64,000 nt of DNA from an uncultured Verrucomicrobiae bacterium (GTDB lineage: Bacteria > Verrucomicrobiota > Verrucomicrobiia > Limisphaerales > UBA1096): positions 124,415 to 188,414 of the forward strand of contig CALJHX010000003.1 in the NCBI GenBank assembly GCA_937770485.1, read 5' to 3'. This document shows, one piece after another, positions 18,725 to 27,232 of the stretch (its first letter is position 1; each line of letters starts with the position of its first letter). Under the pieces are notes generated by a model, which saw only the letters and a program-made list of their open reading frames with translations, had not been told where the DNA came from and did no database searches. Both the position numbers and the translations under genes were made by a program.

Positions 18725-19524
18725 TAGGTAGGATTGCCCACGGTGCCCATGCCATAGCGTTCGCGTATTTTCACCGGCTCAGTTTCGAGATTAAACGCTT
18801 TTCGGGTGTTGGGATTCGTCAGCATATCTGCCGCCTGTTCCATGAACGCCCTCATCGCCCCCGCATCCTTAGCCTTGGCAGCACCGGTCAAACCTACGTC
18901 GAGACTGCTTAAAAGATCTCGTCGATTTTTGAACCGCCGCTCATCGATGCCCTGCAGACCAAGGTTTGGTACAGACCATTTCGGGTCGGCCAAGTTGCCG
19001 CCGGTTTTGAAAACTTTATGGGATGGAGGGATGAATCCAACGCGTGTCATGAAGGCTGCCTCATTAGTCCCGGGCACCATAATGTTGGAGGGAAGGTGAT
19101 CTGCATCGCTGCCCATAAGCATGGCGATTACCGAACTCATGTCAGGCATCTCCACTGCACCGCCCGGCGTCTCACCTGAGTAAATATATTGCGCCCCCAT
19201 TGGGTGGGAGTTAGCGACACCAGGCACCGGCTGAGTCATGCAGCGGATCACTGAGAGTTTGTCCATGTGCTGAGCCGTTTTTTTGAGCAGATCCGTTACT
19301 TGAATACCAGGGACATTGCTGGAAATAGGTTTGAATGGGCTCCTGTGCTCAACGGGCGCGTCCGGCTTAGGGTCCCAAGTGTCGATATGCGACATGCCGC
19401 CCTGCTCGAAAATCACGAGCACATTCTTCGCAGCAGCTTTTCGCCGAGGAGCCGCCCAAGACCAATTCCCCAAGGAGCTCAACCCAACTGCTCCTAAGCC
19501 GATGAAATTACGCCTTTGCATCAT
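18724..19524 (-). CDS. DUF1501 protein, N-terminal part (Tat signal)
   Basis: A 266-residue N-terminal part of a DUF1501 protein. It begins with a twin-arginine signal (MMQRRNFIGLGAVGLSSLG), so export of a folded protein is expected. Then come the family blocks VIFEQGGMSHIDTWDPKPD, PFKPISSNVPGIQVTDLL, MTQPVPGVANSHPMGAQYI and RERYGMGTVGNPT, where a stop cuts the frame. A full-length member has about 430-480 residues; this one plus the following frame add up to about 461. The break sits in the stretch just before the RxLxxxGVRFVTV block. Pseudogene, sequencing indel and a genuinely split protein are all possible. Confidence 0.82.
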   Translation of the reverse strand: MMQRRNFIGLGAVGLSSLGNWSWAAPRRKAAAKNVLVIFEQGGMSHIDTWDPKPDAPVEHRSPFKPISSNVPGIQVTDLLKKTAQHMDKLSVIRCMTQPVPGVANSHPMGAQYIYSGETPGGAVEMPDMSSVIAMLMGSDADHLPSNIMVPGTNEAAFMTRVGFIPPSHKVFKTGGNLADPKWSVPNLGLQGIDERRFKNRRDLLSSLDVGLTGAAKAKDAGAMRAFMEQAADMLTNPNTRKAFNLETEPVKIRERYGMGTVGNPT

Positions 19525-19615
19525 CCTGAAAAGTTGAGTGAAGGGGGTGGCCTTTTATCACATAGGCACACAAAAGGTTCACTCGGGAAATCTTCTAGTT
19601 TTTTGCTTTTATTAT

Positions 19616-20887
19616 TCAAGTGTATTTCCATTCACCACGACCTGTACGGTTAGCCAAAGCGTTGGCTTCCTTGTCACCACCGAAATGGTAATTCTCAGGA
19701 TTCCAATCCAGTTCCCGGCGTAATTGATAACCGATATTGGCCAAGCTGCATACTATCGAAGTGTGTGCCCCGTATGACACGTCAGCGACCGGCTTTTTGC
19801 GTGATCGAATGCAGTCAATCCAGTTGCGTCTGTGGCTTTTTCCTATGTCCGGCAGTCGCCAATCATTTTTGCCAAACGACGAGTTAACAGCTGTCTGGGG
19901 ATCGGCGCTAATGCCTCCCCGAGCAACAAAAATGGTTCCTTCGGAACCGTAAAAAACACAATCCTTAAACCGATCACTTGTCGACTCATGGATGAATTCC
20001 ACACCGTTACTGTAGACCAAGCGCAATCCGCTTTGGCCTTCCTTGGGTGGAACGATTTTCACAGGAGTAGTCTCGTCCAAGTTCATCGCCCACTTGGCAA
20101 TATCAAAATGATGAGCCCCCATATCACTCAGGCCGCCCCCGGCGTACTCCCGGTAGCGACGCCATTGAGGGAAGTGACGATGGACATCAATCGGACAAAG
20201 TATCTTGTTGAACCCCCTGTCTGGTGCCGGCCCCTGCCAGACGCCCCAATCGATACCACCCTGCCTCGCCTCAGTAGGCAGATCACAAGCTATTGCGGGC
20301 GCTCCGACGCCAATTTTGACCTTTGTCACTTTGCCGATACGACCGTTACGAACGCACTCAACGGCTTTACGAAAGTGCCCGCCAAACTCGGTGCGTTGTT
20401 GGCTGCCAACCTGAAACACAATGTTGTTTCGTTTAGCCGCCTTAACTGTCTCAAGTGCTGCCCTGACGGTCACTGTCAAAGGCTTTTCACAGTAAATATC
20501 CTTCTTCGAATCGGCAGCCATGATGGCCGCCATGGCGTGCCAATGGTCAGGCGTACCAATAACGACGGCATCAATCGATTTGTCCCCCAGCAAATCTCTG
20601 AAATCACCATACGCCTTGCAGCCATGGTTAGAGCCATATCGCTCCTGAACCATGCCCATTGAATGGTCTCGGCGCACCTTGGCTACCTCGGCTATACCGA
20701 CTACACGGCAATCTTCTTGAGCAAGGAAAAAGTTCAGGTGACCACGACTCATAATCCCAACCCCGATGAAACCGAGATTTATTTTGCCGCTCGACTTGGT
20801 TGCCCAAGCACTAGAAGTAATCACATTCGGTGCGATCGTAGCGGAGGAGAGCACGGAACCCAGGAATTGACGTCGTGTAACATTCAT
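19616..20887 (-). CDS. Gfo/Idh/MocA family oxidoreductase, Tat-exported
   Basis: About 423 residues from the ATG at 20887; a longer GTG start at 20920 would bury the twin-arginine signal MNVTRRQFLGSVLSS and is less likely. The Rossmann motif GFIGVGIMSRG lies at about 40. IDAVVIGTPDHWHA, the catalytic EKPLTVTV block near 135 and DMGAHHFDIAKWAM near 240 are typical of PVC periplasmic Gfo/Idh proteins. The family oxidises or epimerises sugars and inositols with NAD(P), and often carries a tightly bound cofactor when exported. It lies just upstream of the DUF1501 module on the same strand (91-base gap). It probably works on sugars released by the nearby esterases and sulfatases. Confidence 0.88.
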   Translation of the reverse strand: MNVTRRQFLGSVLSSATIAPNVITSSAWATKSSGKINLGFIGVGIMSRGHLNFFLAQEDCRVVGIAEVAKVRRDHSMGMVQERYGSNHGCKAYGDFRDLLGDKSIDAVVIGTPDHWHAMAAIMAADSKKDIYCEKPLTVTVRAALETVKAAKRNNIVFQVGSQQRTEFGGHFRKAVECVRNGRIGKVTKVKIGVGAPAIACDLPTEARQGGIDWGVWQGPAPDRGFNKILCPIDVHRHFPQWRRYREYAGGGLSDMGAHHFDIAKWAMNLDETTPVKIVPPKEGQSGLRLVYSNGVEFIHESTSDRFKDCVFYGSEGTIFVARGGISADPQTAVNSSFGKNDWRLPDIGKSHRRNWIDCIRSRKKPVADVSYGAHTSIVCSLANIGYQLRRELDWNPENYHFGGDKEANALANRTGRGEWKYT

Positions 20888-20907
20888 AAGATTATGATGA
20901 CTAGCCA

Positions 20908-20936
20908 ATTTGATGGCCACAAACCACCTGAGTCAA
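20908..20936 (-). promoter_or_regulatory. Candidate promoter for the Gfo/Idh gene
   Basis: On the minus strand TTGACT (20936-20931) is followed after 17 bases by TCAAAT (20913-20908), 5/6 and 4/6 matches to sigma-70 -35 and -10 boxes. It lies 21 bases before the chosen ATG. It was found by eye only and no transcript evidence exists. Confidence 0.3.
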
Positions 20937-21327
20937 GTCGGTTCATGCCTGTAGATAATATCATTTAGCACAGTAAAACGATGTAACTTTAATAGTCTTC
21001 CGGGTAAAGCTAAGATGTCGTACCGGTTGCCCCTCTGGCTGATGGCTAAAATGATTGAGGTTCAGCCATCTACCCTGAGTTTTTAAGAGGGAGGGCTTTT
21101 TGCGGCAACAGCTAAACGGATTAAAAAGCGCGCTCACCGGAATGACGATCCGCTTACGATGAGATCGCAACTGATCGCGACAATCTTTGCGCGAGTCCAA
21201 TTGGCTGGGTTTCTGGACCATAGAAAGTGGCTGCTCTTGTTTTTCACGCAGAAATGAAGTGAGTTATCCGTTTTGATTTTGTTGTTTGATCTTGCCATCA
21301 ACATACCGTCCAGTAGCATTTTTACAT
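20937..21327. other. Intergenic region between divergent genes
   Basis: About 390 bases separate the Gfo/Idh gene (-) from the SGNH hydrolase gene (+). The stretch is AT-richer than its neighbours. It must hold the + strand promoter, but no convincing box pair was found. Two short minus frames here have no recognisable protein features and are not called. Confidence 0.5.
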
Positions 21328-22095
21328 ATGCCCAAAGGACCCATATTCAACGGAATTAATCGTCGAAGTTTTTGCAAGGTAACAGTAACCACGGCTGTTC
21401 TTGCCAACTTGTCAGGTGAGGCTAACGCCGCTGCACGAGATAAGGTGTCGCTAATAAAGAAGGGTAGCGTCGTCTTGTTTCAGGGCGACTCAATAACCGA
21501 TGCCGGAAGGAGTAGGGCAGACGCTGCGAAGGCGAATAACCAAAAGGCCCTCGGTCAGGGCTATTCATGGTTTGCTGCGGCCAATATGCTTACTGAGTTA
21601 CCTGATCATGATCTGAAGGTCTTTAACCGGGGGGTAGGCGGTCATAAGGTTCATCAATTGGCTGCGCGATGGGAAAAAGATTGTCTCAATCTTAAGCCTG
21701 ATGTTTTGAGTATCTTAATTGGAGTCAACGATATCTGGCATCATCTTAACGGTAACTACGGTGGAACCGTTTCGACTTATGAATCGGACTATCGGGATTT
21801 GCTTGAACGCACCATTAAAGTTTTGCCAGGTGTGAAGTTAGTTGTTTGTGAGCCGTTTGTACTGCGATGTGGAGCAGTGAGTGATAAATGGTTTCCTGAA
21901 TTCGACAAATTTAGGGTCGCTGCAAAGAAAATCTCAAATGAATTCAAGGCGCATTTTATCCCGTTTCAATCGATGTTCGACCAGGCGATAACAATTGCGC
22001 CACCTGAACATTGGGCAAAGGATGGGGTGCACCCTTCCAGTAATGGTGCTGCGTTAATGGCTCACTTTTGGCTCAAGTCTGTACTTGGCAACTAG
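21328..22095 (+). CDS. SGNH/GDSL-type esterase
   Basis: About 255 residues from the ATG at 21328 (a TTG at 21286 is less likely). The N-terminus has a twin-arginine-like signal (NRRSFCKVTVTTAVLA). All four SGNH blocks are visible: QGDSITDAGR (block I, nucleophile Ser), FNRGVGGHK (block II, Gly), IGVNDIW (block III, Asn) and KDGVHPSSNG (block V, catalytic Asp and His). Such PVC enzymes remove acetyl or other acyl groups from polysaccharides. It follows a divergent intergenic region and ends 51 bases from the convergent CE15-like esterase, so three esterase/hydrolase genes cluster here. Confidence 0.9.
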   Translation: MPKGPIFNGINRRSFCKVTVTTAVLANLSGEANAAARDKVSLIKKGSVVLFQGDSITDAGRSRADAAKANNQKALGQGYSWFAAANMLTELPDHDLKVFNRGVGGHKVHQLAARWEKDCLNLKPDVLSILIGVNDIWHHLNGNYGGTVSTYESDYRDLLERTIKVLPGVKLVVCEPFVLRCGAVSDKWFPEFDKFRVAAKKISNEFKAHFIPFQSMFDQAITIAPPEHWAKDGVHPSSNGAALMAHFWLKSVLGN

Positions 22096-22146
22096 ACAGG
22101 TGAATGGTTTGCCTACTGTTGAAGCTTGGGCAAGTGTATCGTTGGG

Positions 22147-23424
22147 TTACTTCAAATGGCGGTCGGCAAAGTTGAGGTATTGCTCCCAGTCGAAGTCGGT
22201 GACGTCGTGTTTGCCTGTGCGGAAGTGGTAGCCAACGTGGTGGCCTACGGGTTGATCGGTTTTTGGTTGCTTGACCACGCCGACGCCTTTTAAGCCAAAC
22301 AATTCGTACACCGGGCCGGCGTGGTAGCCGGACAGGAATTCGCCATTCGGATCGGCCCATTGATCCTTCTCGGCACTGGCGATGTAAATGGGGCGGGGTG
22401 CAGCGAGGGCGATAAGCATATGTTGGTCGACCGGAAGGTCGTTCACGCGGTCGTTGTATTTTGTGAAGTTGTCGCAAAACCAGTGTGGGAAGCTGGTATT
22501 AATACGTTTGACTGTCTCCCCGAACTCACGCCGGCTCAACGCCGCGCCGCCACAGCCTGAGTCGTTCGAGATGACCATAGCGAAACGATCGTCCTGCGCG
22601 CCGGCCCATAGAGAGGTTTTGCCGAGGCGTGAGTGGCCCATCACAGCTACTTTCTTGGCATTGATATTGCGGTCGGTTTCGAGGTAGTCGAGGCAGCGGC
22701 TCAGGCCCCATGCCCAAGTGGAGATACTGCCCCATTCATCCGGCTTCGGCTTGGGGTAAAGCCGGTGGACGCCGTTTGAAAATCCATCATCATAGTCGGG
22801 GTCGATATCACCGTAGTAGATTGTAGCTAGGGCGTATCCGCGTTTAAGGATTTTTTCGACTGCCCAGCGCGAGTGCCGTGCGCCTCGGGAGCGGTCGTCT
22901 GCTCGATTGTTTTCGATACCCCAATCCTTGCTATTACGAACCCAGCTGCGACTGATTGAGATGCCAGGGTCAGGATGGATGGTGTGGTTCCCGACGAAGT
23001 TGATCGTCAGAAAAGCAGGCACCGGGCCGTCAGTGTCTTTCGGTAAATAAATCAGCATGTTGGCTTCGGGGGAAGCCTCCTTGCGGGCGAAGGTGATGAG
23101 GACCTCGCGCCGTATCGCTTGACCATCAAGCGCGGTGTCGTCGTTTTGAATGACCTTAAACTTGAGCCCGCTTGGCTTGGCAGGGCTGCGACCGTAAACG
23201 TGTTTTCGAAACAGTTCGAGCACCTCCGGCCGGCGTTTCTCCGTCCAGTCTTTTGCGGATTTCACTGGGGTGCCGTCCTGCATGGTGAGCGGGTCGGGGA
23301 GTTCGTAACGTGGGACCTTGGCCTCGTCGTAGTTTGCGGCGGGCAGTGGGGAGTCGCTCATGGTTAGTGCGATCAGGGTGGCGATGCCCAACGAAAACCG
23401 TTGGGTCGACCGAAGGCTTGTCAT
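22147..23424 (-). CDS. CE15-like glucuronoyl esterase (alpha/beta hydrolase)
   Basis: About 425 residues from the ATG at 23424, which gives a proper signal peptide (RFSLGIATLIALTMS); upstream in-frame codons would extend it without one. The nucleophile elbow GHSRLGKTSLWAG and the following ISNDSGCGGAALSRR match glucuronoyl esterases of family CE15. The C-terminal VGYHFRTGKHDVTDFDW supplies the catalytic histidine. CE15 enzymes cut ester bonds between glucuronic acid and lignin alcohols; marine homologues may act on other uronate esters. It is transcribed divergently from the EF-hand hydrolase, with 92 bases between starts. Confidence 0.88.
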   Translation of the reverse strand: MTSLRSTQRFSLGIATLIALTMSDSPLPAANYDEAKVPRYELPDPLTMQDGTPVKSAKDWTEKRRPEVLELFRKHVYGRSPAKPSGLKFKVIQNDDTALDGQAIRREVLITFARKEASPEANMLIYLPKDTDGPVPAFLTINFVGNHTIHPDPGISISRSWVRNSKDWGIENNRADDRSRGARHSRWAVEKILKRGYALATIYYGDIDPDYDDGFSNGVHRLYPKPKPDEWGSISTWAWGLSRCLDYLETDRNINAKKVAVMGHSRLGKTSLWAGAQDDRFAMVISNDSGCGGAALSRREFGETVKRINTSFPHWFCDNFTKYNDRVNDLPVDQHMLIALAAPRPIYIASAEKDQWADPNGEFLSGYHAGPVYELFGLKGVGVVKQPKTDQPVGHHVGYHFRTGKHDVTDFDWEQYLNFADRHLK

Positions 23425-23516
23425 GCCAGATATCCAAACCAAGAGGCGGCGAAGAAGCAAGTACAGAGTGACAACCTTGGTTTGCTTGGTTTGTTTAATC
23501 GAGGTAGGACTTGGGC

Positions 23517-24653
23517 ATGCTTTATACACGTTTGATTCCATTGGTTGCATGGATTGTACTGCTAGGCTTGGTGGTTTCGGCGCAAGAGTCCCTAAACGAA
23601 GAATCTTTCCGTGATTGGGACAAGAACAAGGACAACAAACTTTCGAAGGATGAGTTGCCAAATAATGCCAAGAGCAACTTTGAAAGTGTGGATACTGACA
23701 AAAGCGGTTTTATATCCCTCAAAGAGCACATTGGGTATTTAACCCGAGACAAGGGTAAGCGCCAGCAGCCGAGGAGGAGCTTCGAGGGTTATAAAGTGAT
23801 GCGGAATATTTCTTATGCCGGAACGGACAACGCCCGACAGACACTTGATTTGGCGCTGCCGATAAAGAGCACAACTAACAAGCTATTGCCGGTGGTAGTG
23901 TTCATCCATGGCGGCGGGTGGCGTGGGGGGAGCAAAGACGGCGGGTTGAACCGGATACGCGAATTTCTGAAATCGGGAGGGTATGCCGGAGTCTCGGTTG
24001 GCTATCGGCTAAGCAATGAGGCCAAGTGGCCGGCGCAGATTCATGACTGCAAGGCGGCGATTCGTTGGATTAGGGCTAACGCAGAGAAACACGGCTTGGA
24101 TGGCGATAAAATTGCGGTGCACGGTACCTCAGCTGGTGGACACCTGGTGGCGATGCTGGGCACTTCGAGCGGCGTGAAGGCGATGGATGGCTCCATTGGA
24201 CATCACAAGGGTAAAAGCACAAAGGTGGCCTGCGTGGTGGATTATTTTGGCCCGACGAATTTTTTACGGATGGACGACTTTGAGAGCCGGATCGTTCATG
24301 ACGCCGCTGACTCACCGGAAGGTCTGTTGATCGGTGGCGCGATTCAGGACAACAAAAAGAAAACCCTCACAGCCGACCCAATTTCGTACGTGACCAAGGA
24401 TGACTCGCCGTTCCTAATCGTACACGGGACAAAGGATATGGCGGTTCCGTACAACCAGTCGCTCATTTTAAACGCGGCCCTGAATGAAGTCGGCGTGCCG
24501 ACGGCGTTGTTGACGGTGGTCGATGGGAGGCACGGCGTCGGTGGTGGAGTGTTAAACAAGCGTCTTCAAAATTTTTTCGACTCTCATTTGAGAGGGGTAG
24601 AGGCTGCTTTTAAGGATGAATCGATCCCGGTGGGCAAGACCGGTCGGCGTTAA
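23517..24653 (+). CDS. Alpha/beta hydrolase (BD-FAE-like) with N-terminal EF-hands
   Basis: About 378 residues from the ATG at 23517. A signal peptide (MLYTRLIPLVAWIVLLGLV) is followed by two EF-hand calcium loops, DKNKDNKLSKDE at about 35 and DTDKSGFISLKE at about 58. Then comes an esterase/lipase fold with HGGGWRGGS (oxyanion hole), GTSAGGH (nucleophile Ser at about 204), HGTKDMAVP (acid) and DGRHGVGGG (His). The catalytic part resembles BD-FAE/feruloyl-type esterases of PVC bacteria. EF-hands may give calcium-dependent stability outside the cell. It is divergent from the CE15-like gene and lies 108 bases before mreB, which belongs to an unrelated operon. Confidence 0.88.
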   Translation: MLYTRLIPLVAWIVLLGLVVSAQESLNEESFRDWDKNKDNKLSKDELPNNAKSNFESVDTDKSGFISLKEHIGYLTRDKGKRQQPRRSFEGYKVMRNISYAGTDNARQTLDLALPIKSTTNKLLPVVVFIHGGGWRGGSKDGGLNRIREFLKSGGYAGVSVGYRLSNEAKWPAQIHDCKAAIRWIRANAEKHGLDGDKIAVHGTSAGGHLVAMLGTSSGVKAMDGSIGHHKGKSTKVACVVDYFGPTNFLRMDDFESRIVHDAADSPEGLLIGGAIQDNKKKTLTADPISYVTKDDSPFLIVHGTKDMAVPYNQSLILNAALNEVGVPTALLTVVDGRHGVGGGVLNKRLQNFFDSHLRGVEAAFKDESIPVGKTGRR

Positions 24654-24709
24654 GTCGCGTTTTTAGTTGGCGAATGCTCTGTTTTTTTGGTGCTTAAACG
24701 GTAATTCAC

Positions 24710-24739
24710 TTGACGGTTTACGATCCCAAACCGTAGTGT
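24710..24739 (+). promoter_or_regulatory. Candidate mreB promoter / inverted repeat
   Basis: TTGACG at 24710 is a good -35 box; the -10 (TAGTGT at 24734) is weak. A 7-base inverted repeat, ACGGTTT at 24713-24719 and AAACCGT at 24728-24734, overlaps it. This could be an operator, or with the T-run at 24742 onward a poor terminator for the upstream hydrolase. Confidence 0.3.
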
Positions 24740-24761
24740 GTCTTTTTTTTAGGCGTTATTC

Positions 24762-25790
24762 ATGTTAGGTAATTTTAAGGGCCTGTTTTCCAACGATATT
24801 GGAATCGATCTGGGTACAGCCAACTCCCTCGTTTATGTCCGAGACAGGGGGATTGTGTTGCGTGAACCCTCTGTGGTTGCGATCGAAGCCGGCATGACCA
24901 CAGTGTTGGCGGTGGGCAAGGAGGCGAAACGGATGCTCGGCCGAACGCCGGGCAACATCGTGGCCATCCGTCCGATGAAGGACGGTGTCATAGCCGACTT
25001 CGAGATCACTGAGGCGATGTTGAGAAACTTCATACAGAAGGTTCACAACCGCAAATTGATTGCACCTCGGGTGGTGGTGGCTGTTCCATCAGGGATCACC
25101 GAGGTGGAAAAGCGGGCGGTGAAGGATTCCGCCATCCATGCCGGTGCGAGGGAGGTTTACCTGATTGAGCAACCGATGGCCTCGGCGATCGGCGTGGGGC
25201 TCCCAGTGCATGAGCCCACAGGCAACATGATTGTGGATATCGGCGGTGGTACCTGTGAGATCGCGATTATATCGCTTGCGGGAATCGTGTTTAGTCGCAG
25301 TTTGCGTGTCGGCGGCGATGAGTTTGACGACACGATTATGGCCTACATGAAGCGCGCCTACAATTTGATGATAGGCGAACGCACAGCAGAGGAAATCAAG
25401 ATTACGATCGGTTCAGCGTATCCACTGGAAGAGGAACTTTCGATGGAGGTGAAGGGGAGGGACCTGAGTGCTGGCCTGCCACGGATCATGACAGTTCGTT
25501 CTGAGGAAATTCGGGATGCATTGAAGGAGCCGCTGAACAACATCCTTGAGTCCATTCGCTTGACGCTGGAAAGGTGTCCCCCCGAGCTTTCGGCCGACTT
25601 GGTCGACCGCGGCATTGTTGTCGCGGGTGGTGGTGCTCTCCTGAGGGGCATTGACCAATTGATCGCCGAGGAGACCGGCCTGCCGGTTCACATCGCCGAC
25701 TCCCCGTTGACGGCCGTTGCCGAGGGGACGGGGCGTGTGCTGCAGGAGTTGCAGTTCCTGCGGCGTGTGGCTTCCTCCAGCGGAGATTAA
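24762..25790 (+). CDS. mreB: Rod shape-determining protein MreB
   Basis: 342 residues, the usual MreB length. It shows the actin-fold phosphate and nucleotide motifs: [13 protein letters not shown] at 13 (phosphate 1), [43 protein letters not shown] at about 158 (phosphate 2) and [13 protein letters not shown] near 288 (adenosine). MreB polymerises under the inner membrane and guides the elongasome that inserts lateral peptidoglycan. It is first of six same-strand genes. Its presence supports a Verrucomicrobiota-type cell wall. The sequence is ordinary, with no missing active-site blocks. Confidence 0.97.
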   Translation: MLGNFKGLFSNDIGIDLGTANSLVYVRDRGIVLREPSVVAIEAGMTTVLAVGKEAKRMLGRTPGNIVAIRPMKDGVIADFEITEAMLRNFIQKVHNRKLIAPRVVVAVPSGITEVEKRAVKDSAIHAGAREVYLIEQPMASAIGVGLPVHEPTGNMIVDIGGGTCEIAIISLAGIVFSRSLRVGGDEFDDTIMAYMKRAYNLMIGERTAEEIKITIGSAYPLEEELSMEVKGRDLSAGLPRIMTVRSEEIRDALKEPLNNILESIRLTLERCPPELSADLVDRGIVVAGGGALLRGIDQLIAEETGLPVHIADSPLTAVAEGTGRVLQELQFLRRVASSSGD

Positions 25791-25817
25791 AGTGCGTTCG
25801 TCCCGTTGCGTGACGGG

Positions 25818-26648
25818 ATGAAAGGATTTTTTTACAAATCGCAGCAGACAGCGGTCGGGGCGGTGCTCCTGACCGTATTACTGCTTCTGGTGATGCCAGA
25901 GAGCGCCCGGGCGCGGCTCAAGTCAGCCATCGGGGGGCTCTTTCTTCCGCTTATCGGGATCAGCACCACCGGTCAGGTTGCGTTGGAGTCGATTGGCCAA
26001 CTGGGTGCTTCGGGTTCCGAGTCATCACCCACAAAACAAGTGCTTGGCCAAGCGTCTGATGTGCCCCCATCCTTGGCGGATCTTCAGATGGAAAATGCCC
26101 GACTCAGGGAGGAAATCAATCAATTCCGGGATGCCAATGATTGGGAGCGGCGCATCCCTTGGGAAAGCAAACTGGCGCGAGTGGTCGGGCGCGATCCGTT
26201 CAACTGGTGGCGGCGGATCAAGATCAACCTTGGCAGTAACAAGGGGATTCGCTTCAATCAACCGGTCATTTCAGCTAAGGGCAATTTGGTGGGCCGCGTT
26301 TCAGAGGTTGGCCCATTGACCTCTTGGGTGGTTTTGGCAGGCGATCCCAACTGCAGATTCTCGGCGTTGATCAAGGAATCGCGCAGCCAAGGAGGCATCG
26401 TTTCACCGCGGCAATACAGCTCCGACCCGAGAGTGGTGGAATTGACCTATCTGCCCAACGATGTCGAGTTACGGCCGGGCCAGGCCGTGGTCACCAGCGG
26501 GCTGGGCGGGGGCTTCCCAAAGGAGATCCCGGTTGGCCAAGTGGTGGATTCGAGGGTGTCAAAGGACGGACTTTACGTGGAGGCCCGTATCAAACTGCAC
26601 GCCAACTTGAACCAACTCGAGACCGTGCGGGTGTTGACCCGATATTAA
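25818..26648 (+). CDS. mreC: Rod shape-determining protein MreC
   Basis: About 276 residues from the ATG at 25818; a TTG at 25806 gives four more residues. One N-terminal membrane segment (TAVGAVLLTVLLLLVM) is followed by a coiled-coil region with LADLQMENARLREEINQFRD at about 85-105. The periplasmic double beta-barrel domain follows (IRFNQPVISAKGNLVGRV; VVTSGLGGGFPKEIPVGQV). MreC links cytoplasmic MreB with PBP2 and RodA across the membrane. It lies 27 bases after mreB and 9 bases before mreD, in the standard gene order. Confidence 0.93.
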   Translation: MKGFFYKSQQTAVGAVLLTVLLLLVMPESARARLKSAIGGLFLPLIGISTTGQVALESIGQLGASGSESSPTKQVLGQASDVPPSLADLQMENARLREEINQFRDANDWERRIPWESKLARVVGRDPFNWWRRIKINLGSNKGIRFNQPVISAKGNLVGRVSEVGPLTSWVVLAGDPNCRFSALIKESRSQGGIVSPRQYSSDPRVVELTYLPNDVELRPGQAVVTSGLGGGFPKEIPVGQVVDSRVSKDGLYVEARIKLHANLNQLETVRVLTRY

Positions 26649-26657
26649 ATAAGCACC

Positions 26658-27218
26658 GTGACTGGAAGAATCAACAAGACATTGGGGCTGCTGATCGGGG
26701 CGTATCTGCTCGTGTTTTTGCAGTCCCACTGGCAGGGGCCAAGGTTGTGGCTTGGGTTTCAGCCCGACCTGACACCGGCGCTGCTGGTGTGCGCCGGACT
26801 GACGCTGCACGCCGGGCATGTGAGCACCTCAGCCATGCTGACCGGATTGTGGCTCGACAGCCTGTCGGCCAACCCGCTGGGGCTGAGCGTGCTGCCGTTA
26901 TTTATCGCCGGGTGGGCGGTTTTCACCTTTCGCGACTTGATAATGAGGGATGAACTCGTGGCGCAATTTTACCTCGGAACCGCTGCGGGCGCTGCAGTGC
27001 CACTACTTCAGGTGTGGCTATTGTGGTTGGTGGGTGCCTCCCCGTTGTTCGGGTGGGAGATGGGTGTCTGGTGGCTTATCAATGCGCTGTTTTGCGGCGT
27101 GGTAGTCCCGGTTTTCGCGAAATTTGTGAAGCTGTTGGATCGATGGTTTTCGCACCCGCTGCATGAACCGAACAGTTGGCCCAACGAGAACCGCCAGATT
27201 GTGCGAGGGAAGCATTAG
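26658..27218 (+). CDS. mreD: Rod shape-determining protein MreD
   Basis: 186 residues from a GTG, no nearby ATG fits. It is highly hydrophobic with about five membrane helices (LGLLIGAYLLVFLQS, TPALLVCAGLTLHAG, LSVLPLFIAGWAVF, GAAVPLLQVWLLWLV, LINALFCGVVVPVFA). Sequence conservation in MreD is weak, so the call rests on size, topology and position between mreC and mrdA. It is thought to stabilise the elongasome in the inner membrane. The soluble C-terminal tail is basic. Confidence 0.88.
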   Translation: MTGRINKTLGLLIGAYLLVFLQSHWQGPRLWLGFQPDLTPALLVCAGLTLHAGHVSTSAMLTGLWLDSLSANPLGLSVLPLFIAGWAVFTFRDLIMRDELVAQFYLGTAAGAAVPLLQVWLLWLVGASPLFGWEMGVWWLINALFCGVVVPVFAKFVKLLDRWFSHPLHEPNSWPNENRQIVRGKH

Positions 27219-27232
27219 TCGAGACAGAAACT

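Noticed and set aside
19832-20662. A 276-codon + frame
   Set aside because: Antisense to the Gfo/Idh gene, without domain or ribosome site.
20961-21319. Two minus frames in the divergent intergenic region
   Set aside because: No family features and poor composition; the region is more likely regulatory.
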